Shown: positions 52,536-60,568 of the stretch, one piece after another
Numbering within the stretch: position 1 is the first letter of the stretch
Layout: the number at the start of each line of letters is the position of its first letter
Assembly: GCF_021596945.1 (NCBI RefSeq)
Contig: NZ_CP063779.1
Coordinates: forward strand, 2,454,001-2,518,000
DNA: 64,000 nucleotides
DNA from: Mongoliitalea daihaiensis
Lineage (GTDB): Bacteria; Bacteroidota; Bacteroidia; Cytophagales; Cyclobacteriaceae
Direction: 5' to 3'
Position numbers and translations under genes: made by a program
The notes under the pieces: generated by a model
Database searches by the model: none
Told to the model about the DNA's origin: nothing
Seen by the model: only the letters and a program-made list of their open reading frames with translations

Positions 52536-53651
52536 ATGTGGAGCTATTGGGAGTGGAAAAATTTTAAACAGTATGATCTTATTGTGATTGGAGCAGGCAT
52601 TGTAGGTTTGTCAACTGCAATTCAGTACAAGGAAAAGTTTCCAGAGAGGAAGGTTTTAGTCTTGGAAAGAGGTTTGCTTCCAACAGGTGCGAGTACTAAA
52701 AATGCAGGATTTGCCTGCTTTGGTAGTTTGACTGAGATTTTGGATGATTTAGAAGTGTTGACTGAGCAAGAGGTCTTACAGTTGGTTCGGCGAAGGTATA
52801 GCGGTTTACAGGCAATCCGTGATCGTTTTGGAGATGCTGTCCTTGGGTTTAAGGATTCGGGAGGATATGAATTGTTTACTACGAATGAGCTGCCTCTTTT
52901 GAATCAAATGGAGGTTGTAAACCAGTTGTTGCTCCCTATTTTCAATGAACCTGTTTTTTCATTGGTTCCATTGCATCAAGCACTTGGTTTCGGTCCATCC
53001 GTCAAAGCTATTGTCAAAAATCGATTTGAAGGAGAGCTGGATACGGGGTATTTTATCCAGACTCTATGGCATCAGGCTCAACTACTAGGGGTTTTTATAA
53101 TGACAGGCGCAGATGTACAGGGCTTGGATAGAGAGACTGGTCAAGTGAGTGTGCGTCAATTTGATGGCGCCGAACGCGTATTTGATGGAGGTCAGATTGC
53201 TGTATGCACCAATGCATTTACCAAGAAGTTAATTCCTTCACTTACCTTAAAGCCGGGTAGAGGCTTAGTGTTAGTCACAAAACCTCTATTAAATCCAATT
53301 AATTGGGAGGGATCTTTTCATTACGATAAGGGATATGTTTATTTTAGAAGTATTGATAATCGTTTATTAATAGGCGGTGGAAGAAATCAAGACTTTGAAA
53401 CAGAGGAGACCTTAGGTTTTGAAGTCAACTCTAGGATCAGGGATTACCTTTTAAATATTTTACATGAAACCATTCTTCCAGATGAAGCTGCTCAAATCGA
53501 ATTCGAATGGACAGGAATAATGGCTTTTGGTCCGAGTAAAATGCCTGTAATACAGCAAATCAGCGATCGCTTGCATTGTGCGGTGAGGCTTGGAGGTATG
53601 GGAGTAGCGGTTGGATGGCAGACAGCTTCCGAGTTGGTTGATTTATTTTAA
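52536..53651 (+). CDS. FAD-dependent oxidoreductase (DAO family)
   Basis: This 371-residue flavoprotein has the FAD-binding GAGIVGLSTA (19-28) after a short N-terminal leader and ends with the conserved GGMGVAVGWQTASELVDLF, the second part of the FAD site. It has the deaminating amino-acid or glycine-oxidase fold of the DAO superfamily. The sequence GASTKNAGFACFGS after the dinucleotide motif is typical of such oxidases. The substrate is not clear. nhaC follows 61 bases later on the same strand. Confidence 0.85.
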   Translation: MWSYWEWKNFKQYDLIVIGAGIVGLSTAIQYKEKFPERKVLVLERGLLPTGASTKNAGFACFGSLTEILDDLEVLTEQEVLQLVRRRYSGLQAIRDRFGDAVLGFKDSGGYELFTTNELPLLNQMEVVNQLLLPIFNEPVFSLVPLHQALGFGPSVKAIVKNRFEGELDTGYFIQTLWHQAQLLGVFIMTGADVQGLDRETGQVSVRQFDGAERVFDGGQIAVCTNAFTKKLIPSLTLKPGRGLVLVTKPLLNPINWEGSFHYDKGYVYFRSIDNRLLIGGGRNQDFETEETLGFEVNSRIRDYLLNILHETILPDEAAQIEFEWTGIMAFGPSKMPVIQQISDRLHCAVRLGGMGVAVGWQTASELVDLF

Positions 53652-53712
53652 TCGTGTGACATTGATGAAATTTTATTACATTCAAGCTTTAAAAAATTTT
53701 AAAATCGATTGA

Positions 53713-55194
53713 ATGGCTATTCAGCGGAAAGAACCCACCCTGTCGGAAGCTCTTTTTCCGATACTCTTCTTGATCGTTTTGTTGGTGATCAATATTGGTA
53801 TTTTTGGTACAGAGGGATTATCAGGATCAAATCAAGTTGTATTAGTTGTATCATCTGCGGTAGCAGCTTTGGTGGCCACTTTCAGACTTAGGATTAAATG
53901 GGAGCATTTGCAAGACGGGATCGTTAAGAGTATTTCTTCTGCCATGTCCAGTATTTTGATTCTATTGCTGATAGGCGCACTAGCAGGCACTTGGCTATTA
54001 AGTGGGATAGTACCGGCAATGATTTATTATGGATTGCAAATATTAAATCCTACCATTTTTTTAATAGCGGCATGTATTGTATCAGCCATAGTCTCCATAT
54101 CCACAGGAAGTAGCTGGACCACAGTAGCAACAGTCGGTGTAGCTCTGTTGGGTATAGGAAAGGCGCTTGGGTTTGAAGAGGGCATTATTGCTGGAGCTAT
54201 TATATCTGGAGCTTACTTTGGTGATAAAATGTCTCCATTGTCAGACACTACCAATTTGGCACCAGCGATGGCAGGGACTGATTTATTTACTCATATCCGT
54301 CACATGACCAAGACTACGTTTCCTTCTATTGCTATCACATTGGTGATTTTTGGGATCATTGGTTTCACAATAGGAGCCGAAGGTTCGGTAGATCAAGTAA
54401 GAGAAATATCAGCCATCATTGTTGATACTTTCAATATTTCTGGTTGGTTGTTTATCGTGCCTGTATTGGTTTTGGCAATGATTATCAAAAAGGTGCCTGC
54501 GGTGCCGGCGTTATTAGCAGGGGCTATTTTGGGAGGTGTTTTTGCAGTTATTTTCCAGCCGGAAATAATCCTGACCATTTCCAATACAGAAGCAGTAGGC
54601 TATGCTTATCACTCATTCAAAGCAGTGATGTTGGCCCTCTATGGAGAAATCAGCATTGTAACTACCAATGAAGTTGTAAATGAATTATTGGTTACAGGAG
54701 GAATGTCGGGCATGTTGAATACCATTTGGTTGATTTTGTGTGCCATGGCTTTTGGAGGAATTATGGAAGAAAGTGGTATGCTTCGTGTATTGGCGGAGGC
54801 AGTGATTGCAAAAGTTCACTCGATTGGGTCATTAATCGCTTCTACGGCAGCCACTTGCATGTTTTTCAATGTCACTACCTCTGATCAGTATTTGGCGATA
54901 CTGGTACCTGGACGAATGTATGCAGATATTTATAGAAAGAAAGGATTGAAAGGGGAAAATCTCAGCCGTACATTGGAAGATTCGGCAACGGTTACTTCGG
55001 TGCTCATTCCTTGGAATACCTGTGGAGCTACACAAGCTTCTGTTTTGGGGGTTGCTACTTTAACCTATGCGCCTTATTGTTTTTTCAATATCATTTCACC
55101 CTTTATGACAATTCTTTTTGGGTACTTGAAATTGGGAATTAACTATTACTCTGAGGAGGAAATGTTGGAGATTAAAAAAGAGTTTGCGGTATGA
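53713..55194 (+). CDS. nhaC: Na+/H+ antiporter NhaC
   Basis: This 493-residue membrane protein has about 11-12 helices and the NhaC signatures STGSSWTTVATVG (about 134-146), GAYFGDKMSPLSDTTNLA and, near the C-terminus, NTCGATQASVLGVAT. It exchanges Na+ for H+ and supports pH and sodium homeostasis. Its stop overlaps the next gene by four bases (ATGA). It starts with a short cytosolic leader; length is typical. Confidence 0.93.
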   Translation: MAIQRKEPTLSEALFPILFLIVLLVINIGIFGTEGLSGSNQVVLVVSSAVAALVATFRLRIKWEHLQDGIVKSISSAMSSILILLLIGALAGTWLLSGIVPAMIYYGLQILNPTIFLIAACIVSAIVSISTGSSWTTVATVGVALLGIGKALGFEEGIIAGAIISGAYFGDKMSPLSDTTNLAPAMAGTDLFTHIRHMTKTTFPSIAITLVIFGIIGFTIGAEGSVDQVREISAIIVDTFNISGWLFIVPVLVLAMIIKKVPAVPALLAGAILGGVFAVIFQPEIILTISNTEAVGYAYHSFKAVMLALYGEISIVTTNEVVNELLVTGGMSGMLNTIWLILCAMAFGGIMEESGMLRVLAEAVIAKVHSIGSLIASTAATCMFFNVTTSDQYLAILVPGRMYADIYRKKGLKGENLSRTLEDSATVTSVLIPWNTCGATQASVLGVATLTYAPYCFFNIISPFMTILFGYLKLGINYYSEEEMLEIKKEFAV

Positions 55195-55793
55195 TTCCTA
55201 TGCGTATAAGCAAAGAGGAGATTAATGAATTACCCCTTGGTCAGTTTGAAGGAGAGATCAACTTGATTGATGACTTGGATCAGATAGAGGAAGTGATGCA
55301 AAGTCTTCGAGGTGAGCAATTATTGGGTTTTGATACAGAAACAAGGCCCTCTTTCCGAAAAGGTGTGCAATATCAGGTGTCGCTTTTACAGCTTTCGACT
55401 CCAGATCAAGCTTTTTTGTTTCGTTTAAACAAAATAGGTCTGCCAAGACCCATCCAAAAGGTACTTGAAAACCCAGAAATAGTGAAAGTAGGCGCTGCTG
55501 TCCTAGATGACTTAAGAGCCCTTAGGAAACTAGCGATTGACTTTCAGCCCAATGGCTTCTTTGATCTTAATGAGGAGTTGAAAAAAGTCGGTTTTGAAAA
55601 TGTGGGTGTTCGAAATCTTTGCGGAATGGTGCTGAATATTCGGATCAGCAAAAGTGAGCAGGTTTCCAATTGGGAGTCATTAGAACTTACCAACAAACAA
55701 CAGGTTTACGCAGCCACGGATGCTTGGGCATGTTTAGAAATTTATAAAAAACTTCAGTACCAAGGATACTTGGACTCCCTATTTAACTGCTAA
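55191..55793 (+). CDS. RNase D-like 3'-5' exonuclease domain protein
   Basis: This 200-residue DEDDy exonuclease has the three motifs: Asp48-x-Glu50 in GFDTETRPSF, Asp106 in VLDDLRAL, and Tyr173-x-x-x-Asp177 in YAATDAW. It lacks the HRDC domain of full RNase D and so is the single-domain type, which may process RNA or DNA 3' ends. It is coupled to nhaC by a four-base overlap, although the two functions are unrelated. Its last four bases overlap the convergent IMPACT-family gene. Confidence 0.9.
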   Translation: MIPMRISKEEINELPLGQFEGEINLIDDLDQIEEVMQSLRGEQLLGFDTETRPSFRKGVQYQVSLLQLSTPDQAFLFRLNKIGLPRPIQKVLENPEIVKVGAAVLDDLRALRKLAIDFQPNGFFDLNEELKKVGFENVGVRNLCGMVLNIRISKSEQVSNWESLELTNKQQVYAATDAWACLEIYKKLQYQGYLDSLFNC

Positions 55794-56383
55794 TCTACGT
55801 TAGCTACCTCCGCAAATTTCTCACGGACTTCAGTTGTAAGCGCTTGTCTGACCTTGATTTTCATCAGGCAGGTATTATCAAAAGTTTGTTCTAAAATATC
55901 CAGTTGGTAGTCTTTAATGATTTTCATGACTTGATTCATCTGTATGTAGTCAAATGAGACGCTAACCGTTGAACATAGAATCTCCGTCACGATGGTATTG
56001 GCTGCAATAGCTTCCCCCGCTGCTGTTTTGTAGGCTTGAATCAAACCGCTAACTCCAAGTTTGGTACCTCCAAAATATCGGATAACCACAATTAGCACGT
56101 TAGTCAATTGATTGGATCGAATCTGTCCAAGGATAGGGTCCCCAGCAGAATGATTGGGTTCGCCATCGTCATTGGCTCGGTATTGGGTCATTTCTTTTCC
56201 AAGCATGTAAGCGTAACAATGGTGCCTGGCATCAAAGTATTTCTTTCGTAGACTTTCCAAATGTTCTTTTATTTCCTCTTCTGAGGAAACAGGGTAAGCA
56301 AAAGCCAAGAATTTGCTTCCTTTTTCTTTATATATAGCTTCTGAGTTTCCTGCAAGAGTTAAGTAACTGTCTTCTGCTTCCAA
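55790..56383 (-). CDS. YigZ/IMPACT-family protein
   Basis: The protein has the IMPACT N-terminal domain: EKGSKFLAFAYPV, RHHCYAYMLG, NDDGEPNHSAG and YFGGTKLGVSGLI, followed by a C-terminal DUF1949-like ferredoxin-fold domain (about 120-197). An ATG at 56473 would overlap the divergent FdtA-like gene and add a hydrophobic leader not usual for this family. I prefer the TTG at 56383 (197 residues), with TTG 56392 an alternative. The bacterial role is unsettled; the eukaryotic relative modulates Gcn2. Confidence 0.85.
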   Translation of the reverse strand: MEAEDSYLTLAGNSEAIYKEKGSKFLAFAYPVSSEEEIKEHLESLRKKYFDARHHCYAYMLGKEMTQYRANDDGEPNHSAGDPILGQIRSNQLTNVLIVVIRYFGGTKLGVSGLIQAYKTAAGEAIAANTIVTEILCSTVSVSFDYIQMNQVMKIIKDYQLDILEQTFDNTCLMKIKVRQALTTEVREKFAEVANVD

Positions 56384-56464
56384 TGCTTTCAAGTTTAAGC
56401 ATGTAAAAATAAGAATTAAGATTTTTTCCCCCCATTTATTAAGCGATAAGTGTAATTTTAAATC

Positions 56465-56896
56465 ATGAAGCAAATGATCGAACGGCCTTATCTTTTAGAT
56501 TTACCAAGTAAACAAAGTACTGATGGATGGATAACTTTTGCCGAATTGGGAGCATTGATTCAAATGCCTATTAAAAGGATATTTTGGATCAAAGATGTGC
56601 CCAAAGGTGCCAAAAGGGGCGTACATGCCCACACCAATGAAAATCAACTGCTTGTCTGTTTAGCAGGTTCTGTGCATGTTTCCATGGAACTATTGGATGG
56701 AACTCACACGCTTTATTGTCTGAATAGCGCAGATCAAGCGCTGTATTTGCCGGCATTTGCTTGGTCTGAACTTACTTTTCAGGCGGATGCTGTTCTTTTA
56801 GTGCTCTCAGATCAGGTCTTTGATGAGGATAATTATATTCGGGAAAAAAGTAAATTCAAAGAATTGCAGCAAAACTATGAAGCAGGAGAGCTGTGA
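56465..56896 (+). CDS. FdtA/QdtA-like cupin (sugar 3,4-ketoisomerase family)
   Basis: This 143-residue cupin contains the family motif RGVHAHTNENQLLVCL, in which the conserved His pair acts in isomerisation of dTDP-4-keto-6-deoxyglucose, and the tail DEDNYIREKSKF. FdtA makes the 3-keto sugar precursor of Fuc3NAc-type sugars for O-antigen or S-layer glycans. The dehydratase, transaminase and acetyltransferase partners are missing here. A glycosyltransferase 201 bases downstream is the only sugar-related neighbour. Confidence 0.85.
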   Translation: MKQMIERPYLLDLPSKQSTDGWITFAELGALIQMPIKRIFWIKDVPKGAKRGVHAHTNENQLLVCLAGSVHVSMELLDGTHTLYCLNSADQALYLPAFAWSELTFQADAVLLVLSDQVFDEDNYIREKSKFKELQQNYEAGEL

Positions 56897-57097
56897 ATTT
56901 ATGGAAGAAGCGGAGATAAAGCGTTATTCTTTTCCATAATCAAGAGTCTTCTGCTTTTGTTTCCTATTCAAGGATTCCTTCAATGCATTTTTTGATTAAG
57001 ATGATTTTAACCTCTAAAACAGTAGATGCACGAATGATATCTGGGGAAGAAAAGTATTAAAAAAAATAGTCTAAGAGCTGTTCTTTAAAAGGTCAAA

Positions 57098-58096
57098 ATG
57101 GTAACATTAATTGAAGATATAAATGATTTGCCGCTAGTATCCATCATTTGTACGGTATACAATCAGGAGTCCATGATTAACCAAACACTGGAAAGTGTAT
57201 TTGGTCAAACATACCCTCATTTGGAATTGTTGATAATCGATAATGGGAGTAGGGATGCTAGTCTCAAAATCATAGAAAACTCTTTAAAAAGATGCCCTTC
57301 ACATATCCCTGCATCTGTTTTCATTCATCCATTTACAAAAAATTATTGCCAATCATTTAATGAAGTGTTTTTACATGCTAAAGGGAAGTACTTTATAGAT
57401 CTCTCAGGGGATGATATTTTGATGGCTGATCATATCAATATTGCTGTTAAGAGATTGCTAGAAAAACCAGAGGCGTGGGCAGTATTTTCTAATGTACTTT
57501 TATTTGAAAGGGAGCGAAAAACCTTTTCTCATTTTTATCAAACTACTACAGAAAGCCATATAGAAGAAGGGAATCTTTATATGTCGATTGTAGGAGGAAA
57601 TCCAGTATTGTCGGTTTCATTGGTAGTTGATACAGAAAAATTTAAAAAAGAAGGTATGTACGACGAGCATTTGGTATATGAAGATTTCGACATGATGGTC
57701 CGAATGAGTAGAAAATATCCTCTATTCTATACAGGGGTGGTGGGCGTGGAGAAGACAATCCACCAACATTCTTTTTCTGCCACCCAATACCAAGCAAGAA
57801 ATTCTCGCATGCTTCCGTCAACATACCAAGTTTGTAGGAAGATTCAAGTTCTCAATCAAACAGCAGAAGAGCACCAAGCACTTATCAAGCGAGTATCCTA
57901 TGAATTGAAAATGGCTGTAGTTTCTGGTAATTTCAGCGTAGCTGAGGATTTTATTCAACTCGGTAAAGAAATAGGCCTTTCACATGTTCAGCTTTGTTGG
58001 AGTCAATTTGTTTGTTGGCTACGTTTGGACATGTCATTCATTCTACCTTTCAAAGAAAATCTAACCTTCATGCGAAGGAAATTTACCCGACAATAG
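57098..58096 (+). CDS. Family 2 glycosyltransferase
   Basis: This 332-residue GT-A enzyme has VSIICTVYNQE (14-24) and LLIIDNGSRDAS (48-59), the nucleotide-sugar binding start of GT2. A metal-binding DLSGDDILMADH follows in place of the usual DxD. The C-terminal part (about 200-320) is helical. It has no membrane segment. It probably adds a sugar to a surface polysaccharide; donor and acceptor are unknown. Its last 14 bases overlap the convergent M16-like gene. Confidence 0.88.
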   Translation: MVTLIEDINDLPLVSIICTVYNQESMINQTLESVFGQTYPHLELLIIDNGSRDASLKIIENSLKRCPSHIPASVFIHPFTKNYCQSFNEVFLHAKGKYFIDLSGDDILMADHINIAVKRLLEKPEAWAVFSNVLLFERERKTFSHFYQTTTESHIEEGNLYMSIVGGNPVLSVSLVVDTEKFKKEGMYDEHLVYEDFDMMVRMSRKYPLFYTGVVGVEKTIHQHSFSATQYQARNSRMLPSTYQVCRKIQVLNQTAEEHQALIKRVSYELKMAVVSGNFSVAEDFIQLGKEIGLSHVQLCWSQFVCWLRLDMSFILPFKENLTFMRRKFTRQ

Positions 58097-59354
58097 AACC
58101 TACGAAGTAATCTTGGGATATCAATTGTTGGCCGGTTCGTTGAATATCTGCTGCTTGGAAATTTTTCAGGAATGATAGGCGGTTTTCATAGAAGGATAGG
58201 TCGAGGCCAGCTTGATGAATCCCCTTAAACCGGTTAATCAATTCAAATGATGAGCTAAAAGTAGAAAGTAGGTTACCAATGAGGTAATTTCTTACAGTTT
58301 CCAACTCTTCAATTGGTATCTCTTGATATTGCAGGATTTCCAGTTCTTTGTAGATTTCATCCAGAACTTCAGAGGTATATTCTTTTTTAACATCTGCTGC
58401 GATCACCCAGTAATCCGAACTTTTCAAACCACCAATACTACTATAAATACCGTACGTATGACCTTTGTCTTCCCTGATGTTTTTAATCAATCTGCTCCCA
58501 AAGTAACCACCTAAAAAGGTATTGAACACAGAAAGGGCATGATAATCTGGATGTGTTTTAGGGATTAGATGGCAGCCCAAGCGAACGCTGGATTGTACAG
58601 ATTTCTCTCTGTTTTCAATTAGTAACTCTTTTCCAATATTGGCAAATTGTGGAGGGGTACTTTGGTAGCTATGTACAGGTAAATCCCCCAAAACATTTTC
58701 AATTAGCTCTAATTCATTTTCAGTAAGATCTCCCGCAATAAAAATTTCCGGATTGACCCACAAATAGTTTTGATAATAATCTACTAAATCTTCACGGTTG
58801 ATCAACGCAACATCCCTTTCTTCTGAAATCATCCCATAGGGGTGAGATTCGCCGAATAATTGTTGACGAAAAAGGTGAGAAGCCCTTACAGCATTTTTTT
58901 CGAATTGGATACTGATATTGAGTGCTTTTTGTGATTTTAGCTTTTGAAGTTCCTTTTCAGGAAAAACGGCTTCTGTCATCAATTCTCTGAATACTGGAAG
59001 AACACTTGAAAAATGTTTCTTGGTAGTAAGCAGCGCAATACCTTGATGTTCGAAACTGGAGATGATCTCAACTTCCGAGGCATAATAATCAAAGAAATCA
59101 TCCAATTCAGCTCCCGACTTAGTAACAGTTCCTTCGAGTAACATGTGTAAGGTAAAGAAGGAAACCATTTTTTTTGTAACGCCAAGCTCTCCTCTAAGGG
59201 ATTCTCCATTTACTTCAATCCTTACAGCTCCAAGGTTTGGTGTAGAGTTAAAATACAAATGGACTCCATTGGGTAGAGTCCTTTTCGTAGGTTTAATAAA
59301 AGAAATCTCCTCCGGAATGATAAAGGGAGGAGCAGTAGTTCTGTCTAAACTCAT
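58083..59354 (-). CDS. M16-family protein without zinc site
   Basis: This 423-residue protein has the two-domain M16 (pitrilysin) layout: N-terminal RTLPNGVHLYFN, LLEGTVTKSGAEL, LVDYYQNYLWVNP and the C-terminal VFNTFLGGYFGSRLI segment. The zinc motif HxxEH is degraded: the matching residues 66-70 read FFTLH, so the first His and the catalytic Glu are absent. It should be inactive, perhaps the structural subunit of a two-subunit peptidase. Its start overlaps porV by four bases (ATGA), so it is part of the type IX operon. No signal peptide is evident. Confidence 0.88.
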   Translation of the reverse strand: MSLDRTTAPPFIIPEEISFIKPTKRTLPNGVHLYFNSTPNLGAVRIEVNGESLRGELGVTKKMVSFFTLHMLLEGTVTKSGAELDDFFDYYASEVEIISSFEHQGIALLTTKKHFSSVLPVFRELMTEAVFPEKELQKLKSQKALNISIQFEKNAVRASHLFRQQLFGESHPYGMISEERDVALINREDLVDYYQNYLWVNPEIFIAGDLTENELELIENVLGDLPVHSYQSTPPQFANIGKELLIENREKSVQSSVRLGCHLIPKTHPDYHALSVFNTFLGGYFGSRLIKNIREDKGHTYGIYSSIGGLKSSDYWVIAADVKKEYTSEVLDEIYKELEILQYQEIPIEELETVRNYLIGNLLSTFSSSFELINRFKGIHQAGLDLSFYENRLSFLKNFQAADIQRTGQQLISQDYFVGSIVG

Positions 59355-60568
59355 CTTGTTGGAATATTGTAGCTTAGAGATAATCTGACTGTTTCACCTA
59401 AAGGATGGTTTTGAACTTGTGGTATGAGGTATGAAAAGTCAAAATTAAATTTTTCCTGATATCTTAAGCCAAGACCCACAGTGATAAATCTTCTTCCACC
59501 CTTGTTAGGGTTTTCATAGAAGTATCCCGAACGTAAAGCAAACATTTCTCTGTGTAGATATTCGACACCTGCTGAAATCATTAATTCTTGTAGTTCCTCT
59601 CTAAAACCTCCTGGAGCATCAGCAAATGATCCAAACATACCTGATAACAAAGGTCTATTCGGATCCCTACCAGATGCGATTTCAGGTGTTCCGTCAGGAC
59701 GAACGATGATCAATCCGTTTTCGTCTCTTCTGAATATGGGGGGCGAAGGAACCATCAGCTTATTGATATCTAACAAGAATGTGATTTTATTGGATTCATT
59801 CATATCGATGGAATACCCCATCCCAACACGCAACATTGTAGGAATAAAATCTAAATCTTCTGCACTGTTATACGTTATTTTTGGTCCAATATTGGCAATA
59901 GTTACTCCCCAAGATAGTGTTCCTGTCTTTTCTCCTGGAAATATCTCTTTGGCATAATATAAACCTACATCTGTTCCCACTGTTACGCCAGGCCTACTTT
60001 CCGTTCCTCCTGCAGAAGAAATGTTGCCAGAAAGGTTGGAATGAATAAAACGAGCCGATATTCCAAGGCCTAATTTATCAGATAATTTCCTAGAGTATGT
60101 ACCGCCGATGGCAATATCCCTAGGTGTAAAAACACCCAATTCATTACCTCTTCCATCGGTCCATTCCATTTCTCCCATATTGAAGTAGCGAATGTCCACA
60201 CCCCAAGCAGAAACTTCATCAATTCTTTTGTAGGCAGTCAGATAACTTACTGACATATCGTTCACTAATCTTCCCAACCATGGAGAATAGGAAAGAGAAA
60301 ATCCCATGTCATTTTTGATAAATGCTAACTTACCAGCATTCCAATGAGCTGAAAAGGCATCTGGTGAGGACGCAACTCCTGCATCACCCATGGCAGAATG
60401 TCTACTATCAGGTGCGAAATTTAGGAATGGAACAGCCGTGGTGATCACACGATTATTCGGGTCTTGTCCTGATATGATGGACGAACTCTGTCCAAAAGCA
60501 GTTGAAGACATCATGGTGACTACCAAAAAAATCCAAACCTTCGGAAATGATTGTTTACTTATTTTCAT
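59351..60568 (-). CDS. porV: Type IX secretion outer membrane protein PorV
   Basis: PorV (LptO) is a FadL-like barrel that receives type IX cargo from the SprA translocon and delivers it to PorU. This 405-residue protein has a signal peptide (near AFGQSS). Its mature N-terminus runs ITTAVPFLNFAPDSRHSAMG and DAGVASSPDAFSAHWNAGKLAF, the PorV hallmark. It is coupled to porU upstream by a four-base overlap and to the M16-like gene downstream. Confidence 0.96.
   Translation of the reverse strand: MKISKQSFPKVWIFLVVTMMSSTAFGQSSSIISGQDPNNRVITTAVPFLNFAPDSRHSAMGDAGVASSPDAFSAHWNAGKLAFIKNDMGFSLSYSPWLGRLVNDMSVSYLTAYKRIDEVSAWGVDIRYFNMGEMEWTDGRGNELGVFTPRDIAIGGTYSRKLSDKLGLGISARFIHSNLSGNISSAGGTESRPGVTVGTDVGLYYAKEIFPGEKTGTLSWGVTIANIGPKITYNSAEDLDFIPTMLRVGMGYSIDMNESNKITFLLDINKLMVPSPPIFRRDENGLIIVRPDGTPEIASGRDPNRPLLSGMFGSFADAPGGFREELQELMISAGVEYLHREMFALRSGYFYENPNKGGRRFITVGLGLRYQEKFNFDFSYLIPQVQNHPLGETVRLSLSYNIPTR

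Noticed and set aside
56384-56473. Upstream ATG start for the IMPACT-family protein
   Set aside because: It would overlap the divergent FdtA-like start and add a hydrophobic leader not typical of the family, so the TTG at 56383 is preferred.
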